From contig CAJYYA010000020.1 in NCBI GenBank assembly GCA_913778905.1, positions 1 to 33,352 on the forward strand: a stretch of DNA of 33,352 nucleotides. The letters run 5' to 3'. Below are positions 1 through 7,589 of this stretch, piece by piece (within the stretch, counting starts at the first letter, position 1; the number at the start of each line of letters is the position of its first letter). Under the pieces are notes generated by a model, which did no database searches, was not told the DNA's origin, and worked only from the letters and a program-made list of their open reading frames with translations. The position numbers and the translations under genes were made by a program. Origin of the DNA: an uncultured Naasia sp. Lineage in GTDB: Bacteria > Actinomycetota > Actinomycetes > Actinomycetales > Microbacteriaceae.

Positions 1-133
1 ACCAGTATGCACCCACCACCCCATGCCCGCACCGACGATCTTCCGCACCTCGAGAACCGGTCCGCTTCGTGACGCGGGACGACAGGGAGAGAAGCTTGAA
101 GGGCGACACTGAGCGGAGCTGCTCACACCAGTA

Positions 134-177
134 CCGTAAGACCCGTCCGTTAGAAATCCCGCTGACGGTCCCGTAAA
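134..177. repeat. Cluster of CCGTNAG-like boxes upstream of the recombinase
   Basis: Four related heptamers lie just upstream of the leader frame and recombinase gene: CCGTAAG (134-140), CCGTTAG (147-153), the inverted copy CTGACGG (162-168) and the imperfect CCGTAAA (171-177). The second and third form an inverted repeat with one mismatch across 8 bases. Serine resolvases bind short imperfect repeats beside their own genes, so a res-like or autoregulatory site is a reasonable inference. I do not recognise a known res site. The rest of 1-192 shows no gene I can support. Confidence 0.35.
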
Positions 178-192
178 CGGAACGGATCCGAC

Positions 193-264
193 ATGAGTGC
201 ACCGAATGACGTCGACCTCGAGCAGCACTACGCCGAGCTGCGTGCCTGGGGTGACGGCCAGTGA
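193..264 (+). CDS. 23-residue leader frame coupled to the recombinase gene
   Basis: This short ATG frame encodes 23 residues and is too short for usual gene calling. Its TGA (262-264) overlaps the GTG start of the recombinase at 261 in a GTGA arrangement typical of translational coupling. Upstream in the same frame there is a stop at 163-165, so ATG 193 is the only sensible start. The peptide is acidic (several Asp/Glu), with no signal peptide or membrane segment. No strong Shine-Dalgarno precedes it; a weak GGAACGGA lies a few bases upstream. It could be a real small protein or a leader that controls recombinase translation. It could also be the remnant of a longer gene. No family is recognised. 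Confidence 0.45.
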   Translation: MSAPNDVDLEQHYAELRAWGDGQ

Positions 265-845
265 GCGGCCTCGTTGGGTACGCCCGCGTCTCGACGGCCG
301 AGCAGGATCTGCAGCCCCAGCTCGACGGCCTCGCCAAACTGGGTGTCGACCCGCGGCGGGTTTACCTCGATCACGGGCTCACCGGAAAGAACCGCAGCCG
401 GCCGGGCCTCCGCGAGGCACTTGCCGCGTGCCACGAGGGGAGCACCCTCGTAGTGACAAAGCTTGATCGCCTCGGACGCTCGATTACGGATCTTCGCGAC
501 ATCGCCGCCGAGCTCGAACAGACCGGCGCCGCGCTCAGAATCGGCGGCCAGGTCTACGATCCGTCGACGCCGTTCGGGCGGCTGGTGTTCAACATGTTCG
601 CGATGATGGCCGAGTTCGAGGGCGACCTCATCTCGCAACGCACCATCGAGGGCATGGCTGTCGCGAAGGCACGCGGTCGACTCAAGGGCAAGAAGCCTCA
701 GCTCACACCGCGGCAGGACGCCGCTCTACTCAAGATGTACGACGAGGGCGACACGTCCGTCGCGGAGCTGGGGGCGTTGTTCAACATAAGCCGAACAAGC
801 GCCTATCGGGCCCTTGCGCGAGCCCGCTCGGAGGCTCAGGCATGA
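261..845 (+). CDS. Serine recombinase (resolvase/invertase family)
   Basis: A 194-residue small serine recombinase of usual resolvase/invertase length. The N-terminal catalytic domain begins VGYARVST, with the nucleophile Ser11 and Arg9. The conserved DRLGRS segment (residues 69-74) supplies the active-site Arg70 and Arg73. A long helix region (about 100-140) follows, then a C-terminal helix-turn-helix (about 146-186, LTPRQDAALL to SRTSAYRALAR) that would bind the recombination site. These enzymes cut both strands at paired sites through a covalent phosphoserine to resolve or invert DNA. The GTG start is forced by an in-frame TGA at 252-254. The gene overlaps the leader frame upstream (GTGA) and the nuclease-like gene downstream (ATGA), so the three probably form one operon. 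Its target could be a transposon or island that is no longer intact here. Confidence 0.93.
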   Translation: MSGLVGYARVSTAEQDLQPQLDGLAKLGVDPRRVYLDHGLTGKNRSRPGLREALAACHEGSTLVVTKLDRLGRSITDLRDIAAELEQTGAALRIGGQVYDPSTPFGRLVFNMFAMMAEFEGDLISQRTIEGMAVAKARGRLKGKKPQLTPRQDAALLKMYDEGDTSVAELGALFNISRTSAYRALARARSEAQA

Positions 846-2680
846 GTCAGATCAACTGGAGGCGCCTCGAAGAGGATGCGTTTAACTCCGCTGTCGAAGC
901 CCTCCTTGTACGACACCTCACAACCAACGGTCTACGTGCCCAGGCCATTGATGGACGAGGCGGCGATCGTGGAATCGACATCGACGTTCGAGTCGAGGCC
1001 ACCGGTCAACTCACGCATATCCTGCAGCTGAAACACTTCCCCGAAGGTTTCTCCGGCGGTTTTCTCCCCCGCCGGCGACAGATCAAGGAGTCCTTCGAGC
1101 AGGCCATGAAGGAGCAGCCCCCGGTCTGGACGTTAGTGGTGCCCCGCAACCCAACCCTGCAGGAGCGTCGTTCGGTCCATGCGATGCGCAAGGGTCGCAA
1201 AGTCATCATCCGCATCATGGCCGCCGCCGAACTCGACGGCATCCTGAGCGACCACCCGGGCATAGAAAAGTATCTGAGCAGGAACGACGCAATAGAAGTA
1301 CTGCGGGAGGTCAACCGCCCGGAAGCTGCGCTTGCACAACCTGACGACCTCAGGAGGGAAGTCGAAAGGCTGCAGAGCCGCCTCGATGGAAGGAGTGAGT
1401 ACTGGGCAACGATGTTCCGAACCGAACCTGACGGCGGCTACGTCGAAACCTGGTACGCGAAGCGGCCCGACGCCGTAGAACGCGAGCCCCTGTCCATCTC
1501 CCTCAGCACTCAGTTTGGCCCCGAGCACGAAGACCTCCGCCGACAGTTCGACGAGAAGATGAAGTACGGCGGCTCAGGTGAACTGGTGCTCCCTCCCGAG
1601 GTGGTCAGTGAGTTGCGCCAGGAGGGCCCCGAGTGGTTTCGAGGCACCTCGACCGGGGCAGAAGTGCACATTCTCCCCATCGCCGACCATGAGCCGCAGC
1701 GGGTTCGTCTCGAGGTGTTCACGGCGGCGGGAGCGCGTGCTGCCGCGATCACGGGGAAGACCACACTCATTGACCGGGGATATGGCGGCGGGACCATCGA
1801 GACGGCTGTCGAAGGCGGGCTTCAGATACGTTGGCGCTTCGCACACGAAGCAGAAGAGGGCGGAAACGTCTCGTTCGCGTTCGACCCGACAGGAGCGACC
1901 GCTCACGAGGCACGACGAGCTTTGCGCTTCACCTCGAGCCTCATGGTTGGTGCTGCGATACGCATGTCAGTTGGCGAATACCCCTCATTCCAGATCAACC
2001 TCGACGACGAACCGACATTCGGACCTGAGCCGGCGCTAGTGGAGTTCGTCGAGGACCTCTGCTGGCTTGAGGAACACTTCGACGTCGCACTCAGATTCCC
2101 CGCGGAGGGAGCGCACCGGAGCGACCAGCTCTGGGCACGCGTGCTGGTGAGAATCCTCCGGGGCGAGCCCACACCAATGCCTGGGACGGAATCGTTCTCC
2201 GCGACTCTGAACGGGGAGCGGTCTGAAGGGGTCGACATGCTCCTTCGGAAGGGCGCCGCCATCGTGATTAGCCATCCTGAATGGGGGATCGAGATCTTCG
2301 GTGAGGTCCTCCGCATCGGCAACGTGTACATATACACGGGAGTTGCTCGGGCCGATGACAGCGCCGAACTTCTGAAGGCCTACGACGCAGGCACCGCTGC
2401 GGATAGGAAGTTGGTCGTGCGGCCGTCCGAGGGGCAGCCATTTCTCATCTACGCGCCCGACTACATGTCAAACGACCCAGATACTAGGGTTCTCGCGCAC
2501 CCATGGAACGCGACGGGTATCCCCGAGCACAGCGGCCTCTCTTCGCTACCGAATGCTGCGCCTCTTGTGAGCAACGTCAAGGCATCCTCCCGAGAACCCC
2601 AAGACGGGGTGGGAGGAGGAACAGCGCCATCACCGGCGGGAAAGAGCTCAGAAGACAAAGACCTTCAGCCCCTCGGGTGA
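842..2680 (+). CDS. Mrr-like PD-(D/E)XK nuclease-domain protein
   Basis: A 612-residue protein. Its first ~70 residues carry the hallmarks of a type IV restriction (Mrr-type) endonuclease fold: an acidic helix (Glu10/Glu11), the GGDRGIDID segment with candidate metal ligand Asp46, and a following strand LQLKHF giving the Q-x-K variant (Gln62, Lys64). Residues ~75-150 continue an alpha/beta fold ending in a short helical linker. The remaining ~430 residues are not recognised: mixed alpha/beta with no membrane segment and a low-complexity Gly/Ser/Pro tail. By family knowledge, the N-domain would cut modified or foreign DNA in the cytoplasm. What the large C-domain senses is unknown. The ATG overlaps the recombinase stop (ATGA), so translation is coupled. 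Convergent with the HEPN-like gene. Nuclease-fold call fairly sure; biological role inferred. Confidence 0.72.
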   Translation: MSQINWRRLEEDAFNSAVEALLVRHLTTNGLRAQAIDGRGGDRGIDIDVRVEATGQLTHILQLKHFPEGFSGGFLPRRRQIKESFEQAMKEQPPVWTLVVPRNPTLQERRSVHAMRKGRKVIIRIMAAAELDGILSDHPGIEKYLSRNDAIEVLREVNRPEAALAQPDDLRREVERLQSRLDGRSEYWATMFRTEPDGGYVETWYAKRPDAVEREPLSISLSTQFGPEHEDLRRQFDEKMKYGGSGELVLPPEVVSELRQEGPEWFRGTSTGAEVHILPIADHEPQRVRLEVFTAAGARAAAITGKTTLIDRGYGGGTIETAVEGGLQIRWRFAHEAEEGGNVSFAFDPTGATAHEARRALRFTSSLMVGAAIRMSVGEYPSFQINLDDEPTFGPEPALVEFVEDLCWLEEHFDVALRFPAEGAHRSDQLWARVLVRILRGEPTPMPGTESFSATLNGERSEGVDMLLRKGAAIVISHPEWGIEIFGEVLRIGNVYIYTGVARADDSAELLKAYDAGTAADRKLVVRPSEGQPFLIYAPDYMSNDPDTRVLAHPWNATGIPEHSGLSSLPNAAPLVSNVKASSREPQDGVGGGTAPSPAGKSSEDKDLQPLG

Positions 2681-2728
2681 TACCTGACAGTTTGAGTCGG
2701 GCCGACGGCTGCTTCACCCCACCGGCCG

Positions 2729-3454
2729 TTAGTGGCGGCGGCGCTGCCCCTGTGGCGGAGCGGGGTGCTTCCTGTCGAGCGCGGCTTCACGCTCTCGGTA
2801 CTGCGCCATCTCGGCCTCATTCGTCGGCATCGGCGGCATGCCGTCTATGTCGAAGGCGCCGAAGATCTTTGATCCCGCGCGTAACGCAGCACTGGCGTAT
2901 AGCATCGCCGCGACCACGAAACGGCTCTTGTCCCACGGTTGTTCCTCGGCGCGGCTAGCTCCAGCTTCGAGGACCCAATCGCTGAGACCATCGCCGTGGT
3001 GGGCGGCTGCCGTGTTCCTGATCCGTTTGATGTCAGCCATCAGAGCAGCGTCGTCCGACACAGGCTTCATTTCGGCGTGGAAGGTTTTCCTGGCGCCGTC
3101 GATCGCGTCCTGATCAATGACCGTACTTCCCGAAGCCTTGAGGCGACGAGCCTCTTGCGACACCTGGGACATCATCTTCGGGAACGCTCGGAGTGCCTCG
3201 TAAAGGTGCAGCACCAGGTATCGCTCCCAGACAAGACGCGCCTCTGGGAAGCGGCGAAACGCCACCACCAGTGCAACGATGTCGGCGGAAGAGTTGAACG
3301 CATTGACCGTGACGTCGGTCATCCGAGCGATGGCGGTTCGTTCCGGTATATCCCGGCGAGTTAGGCCGCGGTCCCTCGCGATCTCTTCGAGTCCGAGCAC
3401 GTACTTCTTCAGGCGCTCCTCGAGTTCGGTGTCGCGCAGATCCTCCGCTGTCAC
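2729..3454 (-). CDS. Helical protein with a HEPN-type R-N-x4-H motif
   Basis: About 241 residues, almost entirely predicted helix, soluble. Residues ~146-153 read RNTAAAHH inside a helix. This fits the R-phi-x4-6-H signature of HEPN RNases found in toxin, abortive-infection and CRISPR-linked proteins. The N-terminal half (RFPEARLVWERYLVLHLYEAL) is amphipathic helix; the C-terminus is a basic tail. The start is chosen by the ribosome site: on the minus strand AAGGAG sits 7 bases before GTG at 3454, whereas the other GTG at 3460 is only one base away. Together with the nuclease-like gene facing it, the context suggests foreign-nucleic-acid defence. The HEPN assignment rests on one motif and helix content, so a non-catalytic helical protein is possible. 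Confidence 0.6.
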   Translation of the reverse strand: MTAEDLRDTELEERLKKYVLGLEEIARDRGLTRRDIPERTAIARMTDVTVNAFNSSADIVALVVAFRRFPEARLVWERYLVLHLYEALRAFPKMMSQVSQEARRLKASGSTVIDQDAIDGARKTFHAEMKPVSDDAALMADIKRIRNTAAAHHGDGLSDWVLEAGASRAEEQPWDKSRFVVAAMLYASAALRAGSKIFGAFDIDGMPPMPTNEAEMAQYREREAALDRKHPAPPQGQRRRH

Positions 3455-3574
3455 AGTCACACTCCTTGCCGTGACCCTAGGGCACCTCCTAGTAGATCAA
3501 GCAACGGGCGCAGACAGAGGCGATGGGCGATGCGGTTCATGCGCGAGGTCTGGCTCGGTGTCTTTCGCAGCCGC

Positions 3575-3706
3575 TCAGCGACCGACGAAGAACATCACCG
3601 TGAGGATCACCGCCAAGACGCTCGCGACGTCGATGCTGATCTTGACCGTGACACGCGTGTCCGGTCGGGCCTGCTCGTTCTTTGGCTTACTGCGTTCTAC
3701 ACTCAT
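3575..3706 (-). CDS. Small single-pass membrane protein, 43 residues
   Basis: A minus-strand ATG frame of 43 residues with a charged N-terminal half (MSVERSKPKNEQ, then Arg/Asp-rich) and one clear hydrophobic segment (about residues 24-42, SIDVASVLAVILTVMFFVG) ending in Arg. This is the layout of a small single-pass inner-membrane peptide. It lies 120 bases upstream of the HEPN-like gene on the same strand, so the two may be co-transcribed. A ribosome site is weak (TTGGA four bases before ATG). No family is recognised. Small hydrophobic peptides beside defence or toxin genes can act as membrane effectors, antitoxins or anchors, but nothing here shows which. Confidence 0.5.
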   Translation of the reverse strand: MSVERSKPKNEQARPDTRVTVKISIDVASVLAVILTVMFFVGR

Positions 3707-3751
3707 CGCGTCCAACCAATCGTTTCTGGCGAAATGACTCGGAAGGCATTC

Positions 3752-3782
3752 AGGTCCGCTCTGTTCGTAGCAGAGCGGGCCT
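3752..3782 (+). terminator. Orphan terminator-like hairpin
   Basis: A 12-base stem with a single G-T pair (3752-3763 with 3771-3782) closes a 7-base loop and is followed on the plus strand by a T-rich run (CTTTCTTG). It resembles an intrinsic terminator for plus-strand transcription. No plus-strand gene that I can support lies immediately upstream, so it may end an unseen small RNA or be left over from a deleted gene. Confidence 0.5.
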
Positions 3783-3820
3783 CTTTCTTGTCCTGACTTC
3801 GCTGACGGTACGCGAGGCGC

Positions 3821-3860
3821 GGTGACCAGAAGGGCCTAACACGCCTTCTCAGGTGACCAG
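3821..3860. repeat. Paired GGTGACCAG repeats flanking a short inverted repeat
   Basis: GGTGACCAG occurs at 3821-3829 and 3852-3860. Each contains the palindromic 7-mer GGTGACC. Between them AGAAGG...CCTTCT forms a weak hairpin. The layout resembles an operator or a short recombination relic ahead of the 3985 gene. The rest of 3707-3984 holds only the hairpin at 3752 and no gene I can support. Confidence 0.25.
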
Positions 3861-3984
3861 GATGTTACGGTTTCGCGCCCGGCGTGTTTTCTGCCCACGC
3901 GGGCTGATGTTGCTGGTGCGCACAGTGGACGACTGAGCCCCGCGGGCCCACAATTGCCTCATTCTCAAGACAGAGGAGGCCGGC

Positions 3985-4446
3985 ATGCGAGCACGCATCG
4001 TGCGTCCGACGCACGGACGGCTGCAGATCCATGGGCTTCGCGCGCCACGCCCCCACGAAGAAGCGAACCGGGCGATGTTGAAGACCGCTACGGGGGCGTC
4101 CATTCGACCGGAATGGGTTACCGCACCCCCTGGGCAACCCCCGTGGAAGGGTTATTGGACCATCGCCCGCAGCCATCTCACCGCCGTAGCTGAAGCGATC
4201 GCGATCCGTGACGGCGTGGTCGACATTGAGATGCACTACAACACCTCCGAGAAATGCGACCGTCGCTGCCAGAACGCTCGCGGCAACGACTGCACATGCT
4301 CATGTGAAGGCACCCGCCACGGTAGGGCCGAGCACGCCGGATGGCGCGAGGTAGGGGACACAACCCTCGTTCGTTCCGCCGGCATCAAGGTCGTCTGGCG
4401 AACTCTCTCCCGCAGTGAAGCTCAGAGAGCCCGACGCCGCAGGTAA
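3985..4446 (+). CDS. Cys-cluster protein of mobile-element type, function unknown
   Basis: 153 residues. The middle carries a dense Cys/His cluster (Cys91, Cys95, Cys103, Cys105, Cys107, His112, His117; CDRRC, then CTCSCEG and RHG). This fits zinc or iron-sulphur binding. From memory, the pattern C-x3-C ... C-x-C-S-C-x-G ... H-G recurs in hypothetical proteins on actinobacterial phages, plasmids and integrative elements; I know of no established function. The N-terminal 80 residues are basic and mixed alpha/beta, and the C-terminus ends in a run of Arg. GGAGG at 3975-3979, 5-6 bases before ATG, supports the start. Presence beside a truncated ParB-like gene supports an element remnant. Confidence 0.65.
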   Translation: MRARIVRPTHGRLQIHGLRAPRPHEEANRAMLKTATGASIRPEWVTAPPGQPPWKGYWTIARSHLTAVAEAIAIRDGVVDIEMHYNTSEKCDRRCQNARGNDCTCSCEGTRHGRAEHAGWREVGDTTLVRSAGIKVVWRTLSRSEAQRARRRR

Positions 4447-4461
4447 CGACAAGTCAAACGC

Positions 4462-4479
4462 GTCAACCCCAGGGTTGAC
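4462..4479. promoter_or_regulatory. 8-bp perfect inverted repeat, possible operator
   Basis: GTCAACCC (4462-4469) and GGGTTGAC (4472-4479) are perfect inverted repeats separated by CA, directly before the frame that starts at 4485. The near-zero spacer suits a dimeric repressor site better than an RNA hairpin. No regulator for it is apparent. Confidence 0.35.
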
Positions 4480-4484
4480 CGAAG

Positions 4485-5045
4485 GTGAGGGTTCTTGTAG
4501 AGACTGTACGCCGCGAATGGATTACGACGCTTCTGTCACGCAAGAGCCTCCCCAAGGACGCCGAGCGGGTGATCGCTGACGCTCTCACCGCCCACCGCGG
4601 CAACGTCGGGAGCGCGATCAGTAACGGCAACGCCCTCGCGCACACCTTCCTCGGACTCGAACGGCCCGCCTACGGCGACGCTCTCGCGCCGCTGATGGAG
4701 CAGACGCCGACGAAGGCGCGCTTGGTGTCCCTGGCGGTCGTCCTCGGCGGTATGGAAGCGGCCACCCACCAAGGGAACTGGCGCTACGGCGACGGCCAGG
4801 CCGCCGCATACCTGCGTCAGTTGGCCGCGTGGGGTTACACCCTCTCCCCCGTCGAGCAGGTCGTCACCGGCGACATGAGCTCGGACAGGAGACTTTCGTC
4901 CGGCTGTACGTTTCCGTTCCGGCAGGCGCCGAAACTATCGACGCTCGCACCGTTCAGCGGTTGGCTGAAGCGAATGCGACCATCTGGATCGACGCATAGA
5001 CGACTAGCAGCACTTGTCTCGTATCCCAAGGGATCCGAGGTTTGA
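4485..5045 (+). pseudogene. 5'-truncated ParB-like protein fragment
   Basis: The frame encodes 186 residues from GTG 4485. Residues 1 to ~130 resemble the C-terminal part of ParB-nuclease-like proteins from actinobacterial plasmids and integrative elements: RREWITTLLSRKSLPKDAE, NALAHTFLGL, then AYLRQLAAWGYTLSPVEQVV. The usual N-terminal ParB catalytic and DNA-binding domain is missing. The sequence upstream belongs to a different gene, so the 5' end appears deleted. After about residue 131 the peptide becomes low-quality (Arg/Ser-rich), while another frame carries coherent coding sequence. This suggests a frameshift or a fusion of remnants. Function is probably lost. The family likeness is from memory of motif layout; a search would settle it. 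Confidence 0.5.
4874..4999 (+). pseudogene. Short coherent coding remnant in a shifted frame
   Basis: In the frame of base 4874 there is an uninterrupted stretch of about 41 codons ending TAG at 4997-4999. It reads with normal protein composition (ETFVRLYVSVPAG, then TVQRLAEANATIWIDA) and is out of frame with the ParB-like fragment it overlaps. It has no start of its own, so it is best seen as the 3' end of a gene broken by deletion or frameshift. I do not recognise the family. Confidence 0.35.
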
Positions 5046-5107
5046 ATCGAGCCTGGGATGACCAGATGGACGCGTCTCGCGGCCTGCTGTGGGTGCAGGA
5101 CGAGTAA
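5042..5107 (+). pseudogene. Second short coding remnant before the core genome
   Basis: From TTG 5042 a 21-codon frame runs to TAA at 5105-5107 with protein-like composition (NRAWDDQMDASRGLLWVQDE). No ribosome site is present. It could be the tail of another deleted gene, or chance. It is the last trace of plus-strand coding before the core minus-strand operon begins. Confidence 0.25.
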
Positions 5108-5160
5108 CTCGCGCGCTCCCGCAGGAACCATTTGAATTGGCGCGCGAGAAGTGTGGTTCC
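5108..5160. terminator. Interleaved inverted repeats at the island/core border
   Basis: Two perfect inverted repeats are interleaved: CTCGCGCGC (5108-5116) with GCGCGCGAG (5140-5148), and GGAACCA (5124-5130) with TGGTTCC (5154-5160). The two stems cannot both form as simple nested hairpins, giving a pseudoknot-like or alternative-fold arrangement. They lie just past the stop of the DUF58 gene and may act in termination of that minus-strand operon. There is no T-run, so factor-independent termination is uncertain. Confidence 0.4.
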
Positions 5161-5172
5161 GTGCCCCGCGGA

Positions 5173-6498
5173 CTACAGCCGCCCAGCCGCTTTCAGCGCG
5201 AGGTAGTGGTCGGTGAGGGCGACCGGGAGCTGTTCCGGAGTCGCTGTCACCATGTCGGCGCCGAGCCGGCGGGCGGCGGCGGCGACCCGCTCGGAGTCGA
5301 TCATCGCCCGCTCGGCGGCTGCCGCGCGATAGACCTCCGACCGGCCGTTGCGGCTCTGCGCCGACTCGGGGACACCCGGGTCGAGCACACCCGCGATCAC
5401 GACGACGTGCTTGCGGGTCAGCTGGGGCAGGACGGCGAGCAGAGCCGACGACGCAGCAGGCGACTCGAGGGTCGTCAGAAGCACGACCAGGCTCCTCTGC
5501 GAGCTGATCGCGCGCACCTGGGCAGGAACGGCCGACCAATCCGTCTCGATCAGTTCCGGATCGACGGGGGCGAGCGCGTCGACCGTCCGGGCCAGCAGCT
5601 CCGCACCCGACGCACCCTGCACGCGCGCCCGGGCGCGGCGATCCCAGGCCAGCACGTCCACCCGGTCACCGGCTCGCGTCGCGAGGGCCGCAAGAAGGAG
5701 GGTGCTCTCGATACCGGTGTCGAGGCGCGTCTCGTCGCCCACGCGCATCGCTGAGGTGCGGCCGGCATCCAGGACGATCACGACGCGTCGGTCGCGTTCG
5801 GGACGCCAGGTGCGCACCATGACCGTGCCCGATCCATGCGCATCACCCTGCCGGGCCGTCGCCCGCCAATCGATGGAGCGCACGTCGTCGCCCCGCACGT
5901 ACTCCCGCAGCGAGTCGAACTCCGTGCCCTGACCCCGCAGCTGCGTCGACGTGCGTCCCTCGATCTCGCGCAGCCGGACCAATCGAGACGGCAGATGCTT
6001 GCGCGAATGGAAAGGCGGCAGCACACGGAGCGCACCGGGGGCGACGAGGGTCGCCTGACGGGCCCAGAGACGCATCGGCCCCCAGCTGCGGATCGTGACC
6101 TGGCCGACCCGGCGCTCACCGCGGCGGAACGGGGTCAACGTCGTGGTGAATCTGCGGCGCTCGCCGGCGGGAATGGCAGCGGCGAAGCGGCTGCGCGCGG
6201 CACCCGCGGTCGGCTGCCAGGCGTCACGGATGGTGCCCCGCAGCGTCTTCGGACCGAGGTTGGTCACGAGAAGCGAGACCTCGGCGGATTCGGTGAGGCG
6301 TACGCGGGCCGGGCCCTCGCGACTGAACGCGACAGTCCGTGGAGACGCCGCGAGGAGGAGATCCGCGCCGCCCAGGAGGCACGCGAACACCAGCCACGCG
6401 AGCAGCGTCCATCCGCCGAGGCCCTCGGCGAGACTCATCGCCACGATCGGCACGGTCCCGACGAGGATGAGCAGCACGAAACGTCCGCCGACGGCCAT
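5173..6498 (-). CDS. DUF58 domain protein (von Willebrand A-like)
   Basis: 441 residues. Two hydrophobic segments near the N-terminus (about 6-24 and 28-50) anchor the protein. The DUF58 signature GTEFDSLREYVRGDDVRSIDW is followed by WRATARQ, and a vWA-like alpha/beta domain begins RRVVIVLDAGRTSAM (Asp-x-x-x-Ser metal-site-like). DUF58 proteins partner MoxR AAA+ ATPases, which are thought to act as chaperones for metal- or cofactor-dependent envelope or enzyme assembly; the substrate here is unknown. ATG at 6498 lies 37 bases after the moxR stop. It is the last gene of the five-gene minus-strand unit, and its 3' end borders the accessory segment. Confidence 0.88.
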   Translation of the reverse strand: MAVGGRFVLLILVGTVPIVAMSLAEGLGGWTLLAWLVFACLLGGADLLLAASPRTVAFSREGPARVRLTESAEVSLLVTNLGPKTLRGTIRDAWQPTAGAARSRFAAAIPAGERRRFTTTLTPFRRGERRVGQVTIRSWGPMRLWARQATLVAPGALRVLPPFHSRKHLPSRLVRLREIEGRTSTQLRGQGTEFDSLREYVRGDDVRSIDWRATARQGDAHGSGTVMVRTWRPERDRRVVIVLDAGRTSAMRVGDETRLDTGIESTLLLAALATRAGDRVDVLAWDRRARARVQGASGAELLARTVDALAPVDPELIETDWSAVPAQVRAISSQRSLVVLLTTLESPAASSALLAVLPQLTRKHVVVIAGVLDPGVPESAQSRNGRSEVYRAAAAERAMIDSERVAAAARRLGADMVTATPEQLPVALTDHYLALKAAGRL

Positions 6499-6535
6499 CA
6501 GGGCCTCGTCGGAGCAGGTCGCGAGAAGCGGGAGC

Positions 6536-7504
<969 letters not shown>

Positions 7505-7589
7505 ACGGGCAGATCTCCTGAAGGTCGGCGAGGATCGAGGGACGGGGACGGATGGATGTGGAAGGAGTCGCGGTGGAGCGGGCCGTTCA

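Noticed and set aside
5020-5060. tRNA-like T-arm (GGTTTGAATCG) as an attachment site at the island edge
   Set aside because: No cloverleaf can be built around it, and no matching direct repeat was found near the left end of the window.
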